Source: Taxawa tesnikishii (nom. ined.) (lineage: Eukaryota > Ascomycota > Dothideomycetes > Dothideales). From it: DNA of 64,000 bases. Position numbers and translations under genes: made by a program. The stretch is from NCBI GenBank assembly GCA_030247885.1, contig JAPDRO010000025.1, positions 62,001 to 126,000 of the forward strand, read 5' to 3'. Positions 1 to 10,375 of this stretch are shown piece after piece; the first letter of the stretch is position 1, and every line of letters starts with the position of its first letter. The notes beneath the pieces were generated by a model. The model was not told the DNA's origin. It was given only the letters and a program-made list of their open reading frames with translations, and searched no databases.

Positions 1-1398
1 CCCAAGCCCAGATACTGGCTCTTTTGAGTGGCGGCCACCAAGCTGCGGCCCTTCCTGTCGGTCACGTAGGCCATGTCGGCGTCGTCCTGGCTGACTTCGC
101 ATTGTAACGAAGGTGTGTACTTGGTGAGAGGCGTAGACAACGCGATCGAAGAAGTGTCGCTGAAGGTGCGGGGCGAGGACGAGACGCTCCCGGAGACGCG
201 GCGGAGCTTGCGGTGCTGGATGGTGGGAGACGGAGTAATTGAAATGCGTGGAGTCGGAATGTGCGTCTCTGAGCCCGTATCGGAGGAGGCGTGGTCGCCA
301 TCCTCCATGGCGGAGATATCAGAGTTTGCGGAACTGTCGCTGGCGCTTGAACAAGTGGATGGGGTGACGTGCTCAGCGGTGTCCATGGCTTTCTCGGGCG
401 TGCTAGGTGGAGCTTTTGGCACCTCAGTGGCGAGTGGTGTCTGAACGAGAGACTCCATGCTGTCGCTAAGAGGGAACCGCTTCGATGTCGGACGGACGAC
501 GTGGGTGTCTGGCAAGAGTTAGAACACTGATACAATCCATTACATGGCTCACGGATGGGGCATTCGCCAGTGTCCGATAGGCCGTCTGCTAGATTCATGA
601 CCCTCTGGTGGAGAACAATGGGGAGTGTCCGCCCGTCAGCAGTTGGCTTTGCCTCATGCCAACGAGGCTATGGTGAAGTGGCGTTGCGAGAAGCGATCAA
701 CTGTCGAATGAACGGCATCTCTGAAAACACTGACGTTTCCATTATCTCGCTGACCACGTACCTTTGAGGCCAATGCCCCTAGTGATGTCTGCTCTCATGG
801 TATGAAGTGAACGCATCTCAAATTCGTCGATTGATCTCTCTTCACCGTTGAGAACGGCCTCGATGGATGTGAAGAGGCGGTCCCGAAAGTATGGACGGCA
901 ACTGTGGCAGGTCTTGAATGTGCAGATGGGTGAGGTAGACAGCCTCGCCACAGATACAAGTCTTGTGATCTTGTCTACAGCATCGTCGTCTTCACTGACG
1001 GAGGGCTCTTCGACTTCCTCTTCGTCTTTTGCCTGCTCTTCTGCCTCAGCAGGGTTCGGGGACGCCATGTCGCTTACGTTGGAGCTTTCACCAGCGAGAA
1101 CCGTTTCTGCAAGAACCTTGTGAACGTGCACTTTTTGCGCCTTGATGATCTCGATCTGCTCCGGAGTGTAGCCGCCAGCTTGGATCTGGGTTGTTATGGA
1201 CTTGCTCATTTCCAAAGCACGAAGCTCGTCCATGTTTACGGCGGGGCTGCTGCTGTCCATGAAGCTGTCGACAGGCGAAGCGATGTCTGTGGTGGCTTCA
1301 GGACGGAAATCTTGGGTGCAGAGGTAAACCCAGCCGAGCGGGGAGGGCCGGTGGCAGGCGTCGCAAGAATACGGCCCGTGAAGACGTTCGACTTGCAT
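1..1398 (-). CDS. Uncharacterised protein with cysteine motifs (5' complete, runs off left edge)
   Basis: Two-exon gene read right to left and still open at base 1. Exon 1 is 1398-762, exon 2 is 508-1. The 253-nt intron has donor GTACGT and acceptor TTGCCAG, and the phase-1 splice keeps a single frame. I do not recognise the family. Near the N terminus is CDAC (residues 12-15) followed by a CTQD; near residue 159 comes CTFKTCHSC, so the cysteines may form a small metal-binding knob (inference). An acidic stretch lies between. Exon 2 is rich in Ser, Thr and Pro and looks disordered. The start at 1398 is uncertain: the same frame is open to 1908, but the upstream residues are low-complexity and look like leader. 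Nothing indicates its cellular role. Confidence 0.6.
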
Positions 1399-1631
1399 AT
1401 GGGTGCAACTGGGACGCGATCTGGAGCGAACGGTTCTGCTACGAGGAGCAGGTTCTCCGGCCTTGTGCGTGTCAGCGCCGCTCCGAACGAAAAGTAGGGA
1501 GCTTGTGCGTTCCGGCGTGTCGAACGGACAAGCGAGCGGGTATGAATACTTGGTGTTTTCGAGTAGTGAATGCGTGGGCCACATGATGTGATTTGACTGG
1601 GCGCGTGGTATTTCGCGTCGAATGTGGGCGG

Positions 1632-1674
1632 GGCAGAGCAGAGCAAAGCAGAGCAGAATGAAGCAGAACGAAGC
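1632..1674. repeat. Imperfect GCAGA/GCAAA pentamer repeat
   Basis: About eight imperfect copies of a purine-rich pentamer (GCAGA, GCAAA, GAAGC variants) in the leader or promoter of the left-edge gene, followed by a GGT-rich patch. Confidence 0.6.
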
Positions 1675-2502
1675 GGGTAGTGGTGATGGTGGTGGTGGTA
1701 GTGGTGGTCCAATCGGGAAGGCGCGATCAAGGAACACACTTACTTGGTGGATGACTGCCATGGCTGCAGTGCACGTGTTCCCTGGATGAATTGTTTCGGA
1801 CAAGGAAGTGTGATGAAAGGCGGGAGGAGCATGAAGAAGGAAGGCGAAGTTCACGCGTCCTTGAACCGAAAGGGCAGGCACGCAACGACGATGCTCTGCA
1901 ACCCTCAAGACTTGGCGCTCGCTCCGCAGTCAACCATCATCATTACCATATCGACACAACAAATTTTCTTCGCACGAACTCCTCACTTTGTGCCTTTGGT
2001 TGCCTCTCATATGCTTTGGATGAACAGATGCAAAGAGATCGTGTTGGACAGGGGTCTACCTACTGGTCATGTCTTCTCCGTACATGACGAACCAAGCGAT
2101 TTGCACTGCTATCACAATGCAGGGCGCTCTTCAGAACAGATATTGCAAGGCGCAATCACTGCAGTGTCAGGAAACTCACGCTGCCCTCTTGGTGCATTCG
2201 CCAGCAACCGTGTCGACCTTCGTTCGACTGTAGACACAAGTGCCGGTCTTTCGTCGACTATCCTGACTTGCACAGCGGCTTCAGTGACTTATCGACCACT
2301 GTGAGCCCTGCTCCGCGTAAAATCATCATTGTCCACGTCGTTTTTCATTCTGATACGAGCGAGCTTGGAATCACCGCTGGGCAGTGCAACCATGGTAGGC
2401 CACAAGCTCATACACCGAGCTGTCGGAAGCAATACAGAGGGGACTATGCTTCAGGACAGAGGTGAAAGCGTATTGCGTACGAGAGGAAGTGAAGTGAAGT
2501 GT

Positions 2503-2524
2503 TCCGTGTCCGTGTCCGTGTCCG
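2503..2524. repeat. TCCGTG hexamer tandem repeat
   Basis: Three perfect TCCGTG copies plus a partial fourth, in the intergenic region upstream of the Mpv17-family gene. Confidence 0.8.
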
Positions 2525-2630
2525 AGCGATCTGCCGCGGCTGATGAATGTTTGAGTGTTCCTCCTCACCCCGCATGGTGCTAGCTTCATACAGCCTAGGC
2601 CAGAGCAACCCTATCCCTGTGCGAACAAGC

Positions 2631-2652
2631 CATCGGCCATCGGCCATCGGCC
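2631..2652. repeat. CATCGGC heptamer tandem repeat
   Basis: Three perfect direct copies of a 7-bp unit, about 235 bp upstream of the Mpv17-family start codon. Confidence 0.8.
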
Positions 2653-2885
2653 TCTGCCGCCCATGTCCATCTCGTCGGCAGTCTGTTGCTCCCTCGCTCA
2701 CGTCTGTTCTGTTGATCACTACATGGGAACACACAGCAGCTCGCTCTGATACCCCTAACACATAACACATATACGCCCGCCATCTCGTAATCCCGTGTAA
2801 CCCGGCGCGACACTTTCCCTCCTGTCACCGAAGCCAATCTCAATCTCGGAGCGCGCGACTTCAACCGTCAAGCGTCGTCATCAAC

Positions 2886-3757
2886 ATGTCGGTCAAGTTC
2901 GAAAGCAAGCAAACCACCCTGCGCACTCAGATCCCTGAGGGCAAGCAAGACCTCGTCCATGAGGTCGGCAATGCCCTCACTCGTGGTGGTGGGCCGCAAG
3001 GCTACCTCGCGGTATGTTCATATGCACCCAACTCAATCGTCTCGTCACGCGCACGAGCAGTCGCTGAGTCGCGTCACAGGCCTACCTGAAGCAGCTGCAG
3101 TCCAACCCTCTGCGCACCAAGATGATCACCTCTGGCTCTCTTTCCGCCCTACAGGAGTTCCTCGCTTCGTGGATCGCCAAGGACAGGAACAAGAATGGCC
3201 ATTACTTCACTTCGCGCGTGCCTAAGATGGCCGCGTACGGCGCCTTCATTAGCGCCCCTCTTGGGCACATCCTGATTGGCATCCTGCAGAGAATGTTCGC
3301 CGGCAGGACAAGTCTGAAGGCCAAAATCCTTCAGATCCTCGTCAGCAACCTTCTGGTACGTCATACACCATACGCGCCTTCGATCGATGCGCTGTCCAAT
3401 CACTGACGATGACTCGTACAGATCTCGCCTATCCAAAACTCTGTCTACCTTACCACTATGGCTATCATCGCCGGCGCGCGCACCTTGCACCAGGTCCGCG
3501 CAACCGTTAAGGCCGGCTTCATGCCCGTGATGAAGGTCAGCTGGGTGACCTCCCCCATCTCCCTGGCTTTCGCGCAGAAGTTCCTTCCACAGGAGACATG
3601 GGTCCCATTCTTCAACATTGTGGCTTTCTGCATCGGCACATACATCAACGCACACACCAAGAAGAAGAGGCTAGCAGCCCTCAGGAGGAAGCACTACGGC
3701 GACGGAAGGAGCACCAGTGGTCGTCCCGAAGACTCCGACAGACGTCCTGGATACTAG
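2886..3757 (+). CDS. Mpv17/PMP22-family integral membrane protein
   Basis: Three exons, 2886-3011, 3080-3355 and 3422-3757, joined in phase 0 with donors GTATGT, GTACGT and a missing third; 245 residues. The family comprises small four-helix proteins of the peroxisomal or inner mitochondrial membrane, thought to form channels. Visible support: a 'YLKQLQSNPLRTKMITSG' opening after a short hydrophilic leader, a hydrophobic segment around 'AYGAFISAPLGHILIGIL', and the C-terminal family block with W..P near 'SWVTSPISLAFAQKFLPQ' and 'WVPFFNIVAFCIGTYIN'. A basic C-terminal tail of about 35 residues ends the protein. The start is the only ATG in frame with a plausible leader. Peroxisome versus mitochondrion cannot be decided here; the fungal PMP22-like branch is my preference. 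No frame break. Confidence 0.87.
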
Positions 3758-4851
3758 AAGGGCTGTCTCGGCGGATGCCTGTTGTACTGCGATGATAGCC
3801 GTTCCTCGAGATCGTTGGCCGCATCCAAAGATGGCTTGCCGGGTCATCAGTCACGTTGTCTATTACCGCCTACTTCCTTGGGCACCTAGGGAACGATGTA
3901 GGGGATCTCAATATTTGTACATGGATACAACGGTCACGCGGCTGAATCGACCGCGTTTTCCACGGCATGGAAGTTACATTCCCTGTTCCTCTCAATTGCA
4001 TTCGTTGGGCACGGCGCGGTACAGATATGAGCAGGAGCGAAGATCACCATTCAGTTATGTTGTAAGTCGAGTAAAGAAATCCAAGAACCAGAGTTTTTCC
4101 TTCCTTCGAGCAGCCCCATCATGGAGCCGCACTCGATGCGTTTTTCTTGTCACACGGCTTGAAGCATGTCCCCCTCCACCTGTCACCGGTACAAAAGCGT
4201 TAAATTGCAAGATCAATAGCGCATAGGTCGGAAGCCGTCTCGTGATCGGAGTGCCTCACCCAACCACTGTACGACGAGTAGGGACGGCCATTCACGAGTG
4301 AGAGTTCCATACCCCGGACAAGTCATGGTACCGGCGACAACCACCCGTAGCACTAAACCTGCATGGACCAGCAATTGGCTACGATCCAGGTAACACCAAA
4401 CCCCAGGGATTGGGCACCACCAGACATTTTATTGTCTGCACCGGATCTCGCTTGGCCGACCTCATATCGCGGCTACAAAGACATCCAATGGTCAGCGTTC
4501 ACGCCCTGTGTATTGCCCAAGTGCTTATCGGAACGACCTCAAAGAGTGCGCTGGGCGTTTAGCCACTCAAGAGTTAGGCGGCAATCACAGCGGAAGCATG
4601 CATTGGCTGGCTCCGCAACACGCCGTCATCGGCTATGGGCAAACAATAAAGTAAGAGTGCCATCCGCCTCGGCTCCATCGTTGCATCGATTCGCTTCGTC
4701 GCGTCGTTGTGTGTTGACAAACTGATGTGATCGTGATGGTGAGTCTATAAGGGCCGCTTACCCGTTTTACTGAAGTTGCGCTTCGATCTCTCCACTGCCA
4801 GTGAGCGCTCGTACAACAACATCGGAGTGACTCTACATTTGCACTTGCACA
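3758..4851. other. Intergenic
   Basis: About 1.1 kb between two plus-strand genes: the 3' end of the Mpv17-family gene and the promoter of the SprT-like gene. A TATA-like TATAAG occurs near 4746, about 105 bp before the ATG. No supported gene. Confidence 0.6.
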
Positions 4852-7197
4852 ATGATCACCGCAAAAGGAGTTACCATACCCCCAATAGCAATACCACCAC
4901 TACCACCACCACTTGCACCTTACGGTTATGGTGCTCGCTCCTTCAATCCATACCGCAATAGAGACGTATCTCACAGGAACCTACATCTTCGCGATCATCC
5001 TTACCGCAGTAATCGAGACTCTCGCAGCAACGCTTCCGTCCGGTGCCAGAACGTTTTGATTGACGAGGGCTTGGAACACAACGGCAACTTAGCATGGACA
5101 CTCGACTACGCCACCGCCTTCGCAGTTCAGTACGTGAGCGCAAACAAGCACGAAGTCGTCGACGCAATAGACGCGGCCTGGGACCGAGCCGTACTCTGCA
5201 ACAACCCCGAAGAACTCCCCTACGTCGTCTTCGACATCTTCGACAAATCCATGTTCGCCGGCAAGCTCAAGGACATGGTGTATCTGGAATGGATCGACTC
5301 GTCATCCCGAGCGTACGGCAAGACGAGTGCACCGGGCGTGGAGAAGAAAAGAATTGCTATCCAGTTGAACCACAGCGTCATCCGTCAGCATCCGGAACCA
5401 AACGCTTGCGCAGCGCACATCATGGCCGCGCTAATACACCAGATGGTTCACGCCTACTTCCTCGTATGCTGCGGTCCTCAACCCAACGACGCCAAGTCAG
5501 ACGGCCGGTTGCTCGATGGGAAACACTTTGGCATCGTCCTCCGACGCATAAAAGAACTAACTGACGAGTCTGCGAACGGTGTGCTACCGTTGCGCTTCTA
5601 CAGCGTGCCTAGCTTCGAGCGCGACCACCCCGGTCTAGCTGCAGAGACACTGTTCCCATTCGGCCCACGCCGCAGCCCGCGCAGAGACATCTTCGCCCCT
5701 AAAGGCAGTGACGCGATACCAAGTCGGAACGATGTCACACATTGCGCGCACGATAACAGCTACATCAGTCTCGTCTCCTGCCAATCCTTCCTGGAATCCA
5801 CTTACGCGTCCGCATTGGCACTCGACCTGGAATCCACGCTCGGTCTCACCGTACAAAAACTCGACGATAGCGGCCTCTCGCCCTTCAACCGTTTAACAGA
5901 AGCCCCGCCCTCGGCCGAATATATGGAGCTTGTCTGGGATGGGCAGCGCATCATGGTGAGCAAGGAAAAGGTCTCCAAACTCAGTAGTTTCAAAAAGCAG
6001 ATCGGAAAGGGTGAGCGCGACATCAAAGTCCCCAAATGCAGCCTCGACATACTCAAATGCCTGCACTCTTTCATTATAGACGGCAGATACGCACCTGACA
6101 TCGAATCCCTCCGCGACGCGTCCTCCTCCGCACCCAATCCCGCAGGCAGCGGTCCCGGCCCCATCCTCTCGGAAACCAAGCCCGAGTGGCCCGCCTACCT
6201 GCTCACAGACATCAGCGCTTACACCGTCGCCTCATCCATGGATTTCCCCGAACTCGCCACGTACGCCTTGAACCGTCTTCACGACCTGCCGTTCACGCAC
6301 AACGACCCCATCGCCGCCTTCAAAGAAATCTACAGCTCCTCGGGCGGCGCGCCCGAACCCCTCCGTCGCTGGACGCGCAAACTCCTCACCCGCGTTTCCG
6401 GTGACGGAAAGGAAGCCAAGCCCAACCTGTACAGACTCGCGGACGGGGAATGGAACGCCGCGTACACGGAATTCTACTACCGCAACGCCGCGTTCAAGGA
6501 GGACGTGGATCAGGCATGGGCGATCATAAACGCCCGGCCCGACTGCACAGTCATTGCGCCTGCCGCACCTAAGAAGAAAGAAAAGGCGAAAAAGAAGAAC
6601 GAAGGCGAGAAGGTGATTTACGAGTACTGTTCTCCGGACGGGTACCGGTACGCGACGCCAGTGGCGGTGGTCGAAAGGGGCAGGATCCGTTACGTAGCCC
6701 CGGGGCCCAAAGACCACTTGCTCGTCGCGGAGCATCGATCTTCCCCGCCCACGCCTCCCGTCGAGATGCTGAGGGTTCGACCCGCGTCTCCGACCAGCTC
6801 CTCGGCGAGCTCAAGGGCCTCGAAGGGGGAAAAGGACCCGACGCCCACGCCCTTCGAGAACGGCTGGGGCCCGTTCAGGCTGAATCCGAGGACGGGCAGG
6901 TTGGAGTGCTTCAATCACCGGACGGGGAAGACGGCCGTCGGGAGACCGACACCGTTGCCTGGAGAAGACTCTGACGTTTTCGATGAGGAGAAGGAAAAGG
7001 AGGATGAGGAGGAGGAGGAGGAGAGGAGGGTGTTCCTGATGGAAAGGCCGGCACCGAGGGATCAGAGGAGACTTCCACCGCCGGCGTACTACCATGATGA
7101 GAGCGATGGATGGTTCGCTCCGAGGGGAACGAGGGTTAGGGAACGCATGAGGGATGGGGATTTCGAGAGGGATCTTGACTATACGTGGTGGCCTTGA
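4852..7197 (+). CDS. SprT-like domain protein with HQMVH motif, BTB-like and WW-like segments
   Basis: Single exon, 781 residues. The SprT-like segment spans about residues 90-260: 'ALIHQMVHAYF' (about residue 200) followed by a Cys-rich turn and 'DGKHFGIVLRRI', which provides the third His of a zinc metalloprotease site. The canonical motif is HExxH; here the codon for the catalytic Glu is CAG (Gln), so the site may bind zinc but should be poorly active or inactive (inference from family chemistry). Residues about 355-490 resemble a BTB/POZ fold ('DGQRIMVSKEKVSKLSSFKKQI' region, then 'DISAYTVASSMDFPELATYA'). Residues about 655-690 resemble a WW domain ('GWGPFRL', 'GRLECFNHRTGKT') but the second Trp is missing. 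Acidic and basic tracts follow. No frame break. Possible roles: DNA-protein crosslink repair relative or adaptor; unproven. Confidence 0.78.
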   Translation: MITAKGVTIPPIAIPPLPPPLAPYGYGARSFNPYRNRDVSHRNLHLRDHPYRSNRDSRSNASVRCQNVLIDEGLEHNGNLAWTLDYATAFAVQYVSANKHEVVDAIDAAWDRAVLCNNPEELPYVVFDIFDKSMFAGKLKDMVYLEWIDSSSRAYGKTSAPGVEKKRIAIQLNHSVIRQHPEPNACAAHIMAALIHQMVHAYFLVCCGPQPNDAKSDGRLLDGKHFGIVLRRIKELTDESANGVLPLRFYSVPSFERDHPGLAAETLFPFGPRRSPRRDIFAPKGSDAIPSRNDVTHCAHDNSYISLVSCQSFLESTYASALALDLESTLGLTVQKLDDSGLSPFNRLTEAPPSAEYMELVWDGQRIMVSKEKVSKLSSFKKQIGKGERDIKVPKCSLDILKCLHSFIIDGRYAPDIESLRDASSSAPNPAGSGPGPILSETKPEWPAYLLTDISAYTVASSMDFPELATYALNRLHDLPFTHNDPIAAFKEIYSSSGGAPEPLRRWTRKLLTRVSGDGKEAKPNLYRLADGEWNAAYTEFYYRNAAFKEDVDQAWAIINARPDCTVIAPAAPKKKEKAKKKNEGEKVIYEYCSPDGYRYATPVAVVERGRIRYVAPGPKDHLLVAEHRSSPPTPPVEMLRVRPASPTSSSASSRASKGEKDPTPTPFENGWGPFRLNPRTGRLECFNHRTGKTAVGRPTPLPGEDSDVFDEEKEKEDEEEEEERRVFLMERPAPRDQRRLPPPAYYHDESDGWFAPRGTRVRERMRDGDFERDLDYTWWP

Positions 7198-8422
7198 GCA
7201 AGAGAACACGATACGATACGGAGGGTTTGGGCTGAGTGGTTGATGGGAGGACCGCATGTCAGGATATGGTCCACGGTATACGGAGTGCATGTGAAGAGGT
7301 TGATACCACGTGGTCATCACACACTGGGTTGCAAAGAGGGGGAAAGGGGTTTGTTGTTGATATTGGATTTCCTACGCGTCAGGCGTTTGAGCTTCAGGCA
7401 ATCAACGTTTGTGTTATACCATTCAATGGCCTTGGTGGCCATTACCTTGTCTTCACCTGACGACGTTTGACGGCCGAACAGCACTAGCGTCCACATCTTT
7501 AGCGTTCAGCCTGGTATATAGACATTGAAGTATCCGCTATTGTGCATCAAAGTTTGCCATCCTCGACCCTTCCCACGCGCTTAGTGCAATGCGCGCTCCG
7601 TTCGAGAATTGGATGCAAAGGCACTTAGCCGCTTTCTAGGCAATCAATGCAAGTGATACCACTAGCACTTGCTTGCTGTACATTGCGTGGAGTGACATGT
7701 ACGTTTTGGTAAGCCTTTGCTTCCGTTACCCTGTCGCGTTTCAGAGCGTTTCCTGTCTACTGTAGGTCGCGCTCACTGACGGGGAGAGAGGGAGGGTGTG
7801 TAGGACTGCGACCTGACCCCCCCCGAGAGTGACATCAGCTTAGCAGCAGACCGCCGTACCCGCTTAGCAGCAAACATTTCTGCCATCGTCCGTAGTGTTG
7901 AGACATGGCTGTGGGGATTGGGCAACAACAGCCGATTGTGTGTGACATGGAACCCGAATGGTGGGATTGTTGCAACTCTGACGTGGATAAGCTGTCACGA
8001 TAGGTGATATGTCGGTATCCGAAAACAAAAATCTCCATCCCGATCTCCGAGATTCGAGGCTTAGGCGCACATGCCGACCAGTGTCCATGACCCGGGCCAC
8101 AACTCCTACCCAACGTGGGTAGCAGAACCCGAAGGATCCAACGACCGGGTTCAGACAGACGTCGAGGGCGGGCATGTACAACGCAAACTATTCATATCCT
8201 GGCCGTGGCAGATCCCAGTTGCGGTAAGCAAATCAGCTGAGCAGTTCGCCAGCATCCTCAATCCGCTCTAGCTTCTTCAAGATGAGGAGTGAGACGTAGG
8301 TCAGCAAGGCTTGATCAGATGTACATTGGAATTCGTATATCAAAAAATCTTCGAATGAGCGTAAGAAATCCGCGGCCGACTACACCAAACACTCTCCTAC
8401 GCGTTGCTCTGGACACAGCAGT
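7198..8422. other. Intergenic, convergent 3' ends
   Basis: Lies between the 3' end of the SprT-like gene and the 3' end of the minus-strand siderophore transporter. Only short overlapping frames; nothing supported as a gene. Confidence 0.6.
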
Positions 8423-10375
8423 CTAAATGACGCGCCCTCTGACTTGCTTGACGTTCTTGACTTTCAGGTCTCTCCACAGCGCAACGGCTATCCACCCAGG
8501 GACCAGAACAGACGCGCCTCCAATCAACATGTATCTCTGAGTGTCGGCATATGCTCTGTTAATAGCATCTCTGGTCGGGGTCCCCATTGGGTAAGATGTC
8601 TGGACAGTGATGGAGCCATAGATGCTGGACAAGTTCTTCAATTCATCTGCGGGGAGATAACGGGCCAATCTCTCCGGGAAAATTCCAGTCCACATGGCAG
8701 CGGCGGTTGCAAGGCCGACGGAAGATCCGATGCTGATGAACATTGATTCCACGGCGAGGATGACGGCGACGTACTGCTGAGTAACCGCCGCCATGGCCGC
8801 GACTTGCTCGCAGATGACCATTGCGCCGCCGGCAAACGCGATGAAGATTTGACACATCACGATGTATTCGACGCCAGCACCAGGTTCGCGGAACTTGATC
8901 ATGAGAGCGATGCCCAGGATGGTGACTGGAATGCCGAAGTACAGAGAGATCCATTTGATGCGGCCGGTCCAACGGATTGCCACACCAGCTGCCAGAGCTG
9001 ACAGGCACGCACCGATGCCGTAGATACTGGTGATGTATGTAGCGTTCGTGACGGAAACGTTGGTGACGACGATGAGGAAGGAGTAAAAATCTGCAGATCA
9101 AGTTAGCAAGGGTAGCTGCGGACAAAGAACTCTCTAGATGGATGACTGACAGCTATCCCATATCCACCACTCAACGTATAGCGATGCGGCGAAGATGTAG
9201 ACACAGAGAACTGTCCGGTCCGTGAAAAGCTCCCAGGGCATAAATGTCTTCGGGGCGAACCACTTCTCGTACAAAGCAAATGCAATGATGAGAAGAAACC
9301 CGATGATCAGGAAGGACAATGTCAATGGTGCCTTCCAACCTTGCGCTTGATAGGAGTAGAGGCTGAAAGATAGGAGAAACAGAGCCAGTCCAGCAGCGAA
9401 CAACAGCATTCCGAGCAGATCAAACTCGATCGCATAGAACTTTAGGGATTGGAGGAGAGTCCGGCCGCTCTCTTGCTTGGGCAGCAACCCAGCTTTCTTT
9501 GCCTTTCTCTCGTTCCAGTAGAAGAGAGCCCACAAGGGAAAACACAGGACAGGCTGCACGATGCAGAAGACGCCAAATGCCCAGCGGTAGCCGAGATGTG
9601 CGAGGACGCTTTCAGCGGCGGGTCCGCCTATCCAGGGAGTGATGAGTCCGGAGCTACCAATGTACGCGAGCATGAAGCCTCTGTTCTTCAGGTGTGAGGT
9701 ATCTGCGATGAAGATTGAGATTGTGTAATGGACTCCATTGGATCCTACTGCGTAGAATACTTGAGCAGCAGCGTACGTCTCCACGTTGTTGCATCCAGCC
9801 ATCATTATGACTCCGAGAGTCATAATGAATACGCTCAGGGCGAATCCTTGCGGTCTTCCCCAGATATCCAGAATCTTGGCCATGGGGAGCTTGCTGAGGC
9901 CTCCGATGATGTTCGATAGGATTGAAGTGGTGGCTGTCAGGGAGTGCATTTGGAACGAACTCGTGACGTAGGGAGTCATGACACTCAGGATACTAGACTC
10001 AAACGAGAGGACGAAAGTAACGACCCACATGCTGGACATGGTCAGTGTCATCGAGTTTGATGAGATGGAAGTGAATAGCGCTCACATGACGTATGCAAGA
10101 ATCAAGTCCCGTTTAGACCATACCGATAGTGTAGCCTGTATCTTCTGAACGCCATGCTGAACGTCGTCGGCTACTGGTCTTTCGCTCTCGCTGTCGTTGT
10201 CTGCAGCATGTTCGACCACGTCAACATCCTTTGTAGCCAGGTCGGCGGGCACAGCACTGTGTCTGGACAGGTGTTTGTCCATTGCAACCTCGGTATCATC
10301 TTTGGCAGATTGCTTGTCGTCCGGAGCAGGTATTACGCCGAGGTCAGCTGCAGTGAACGGGTTTCGGGTCTTCAT
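8423..10375 (-). CDS. MFS siderophore-iron transporter (SIT/ARN family)
   Basis: Three exons on the minus strand: 10375-10086, 10031-9151 and 9090-8423; introns of 54 and 60 nt with phase 2 and phase 1 splices that keep the frame. 612 residues. A hydrophilic N-terminal tail of about 90 residues precedes 12-14 membrane helices. Family signs: 'FVLSFESSILSVMTPYVTSS' at the first helix, 'GGLSKLPMAKILDIWGRPQG' for the conserved loop 2-3, 'YAVGSNGVHYTISIFIADTS', 'GYRWAFGVFCIVQPVL', and the late loop 'SSIYGSITVQTSYPMGTPTRD' typical of SIT proteins. The family imports ferric siderophores across the plasma membrane or vesicle membranes by proton symport. GATA-rich sites upstream (10805-10842) fit iron repression by an SreA-type factor. 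Substrate not predictable. Confidence 0.88.

Larger units (their letters stand above)
1399..2885. other. Intergenic, divergent promoter region
   Basis: Lies between the minus-strand unknown gene and the plus-strand Mpv17-family gene, so it should hold both promoters. It contains GCAGA-like repeats at 1632-1674, a GGT-rich patch at 1684-1707 and two short tandem repeats listed separately. Open frames here are low-complexity and overlapping; none is supported as a gene. Confidence 0.6.

Noticed and set aside
742-1908. Extension of the left-edge gene to an upstream Met at 1908
   Set aside because: The added 170 residues are low-complexity Pro/Leu/Ser runs from a repeat-rich leader; the Met at 1398 precedes the first plausible motif directly.
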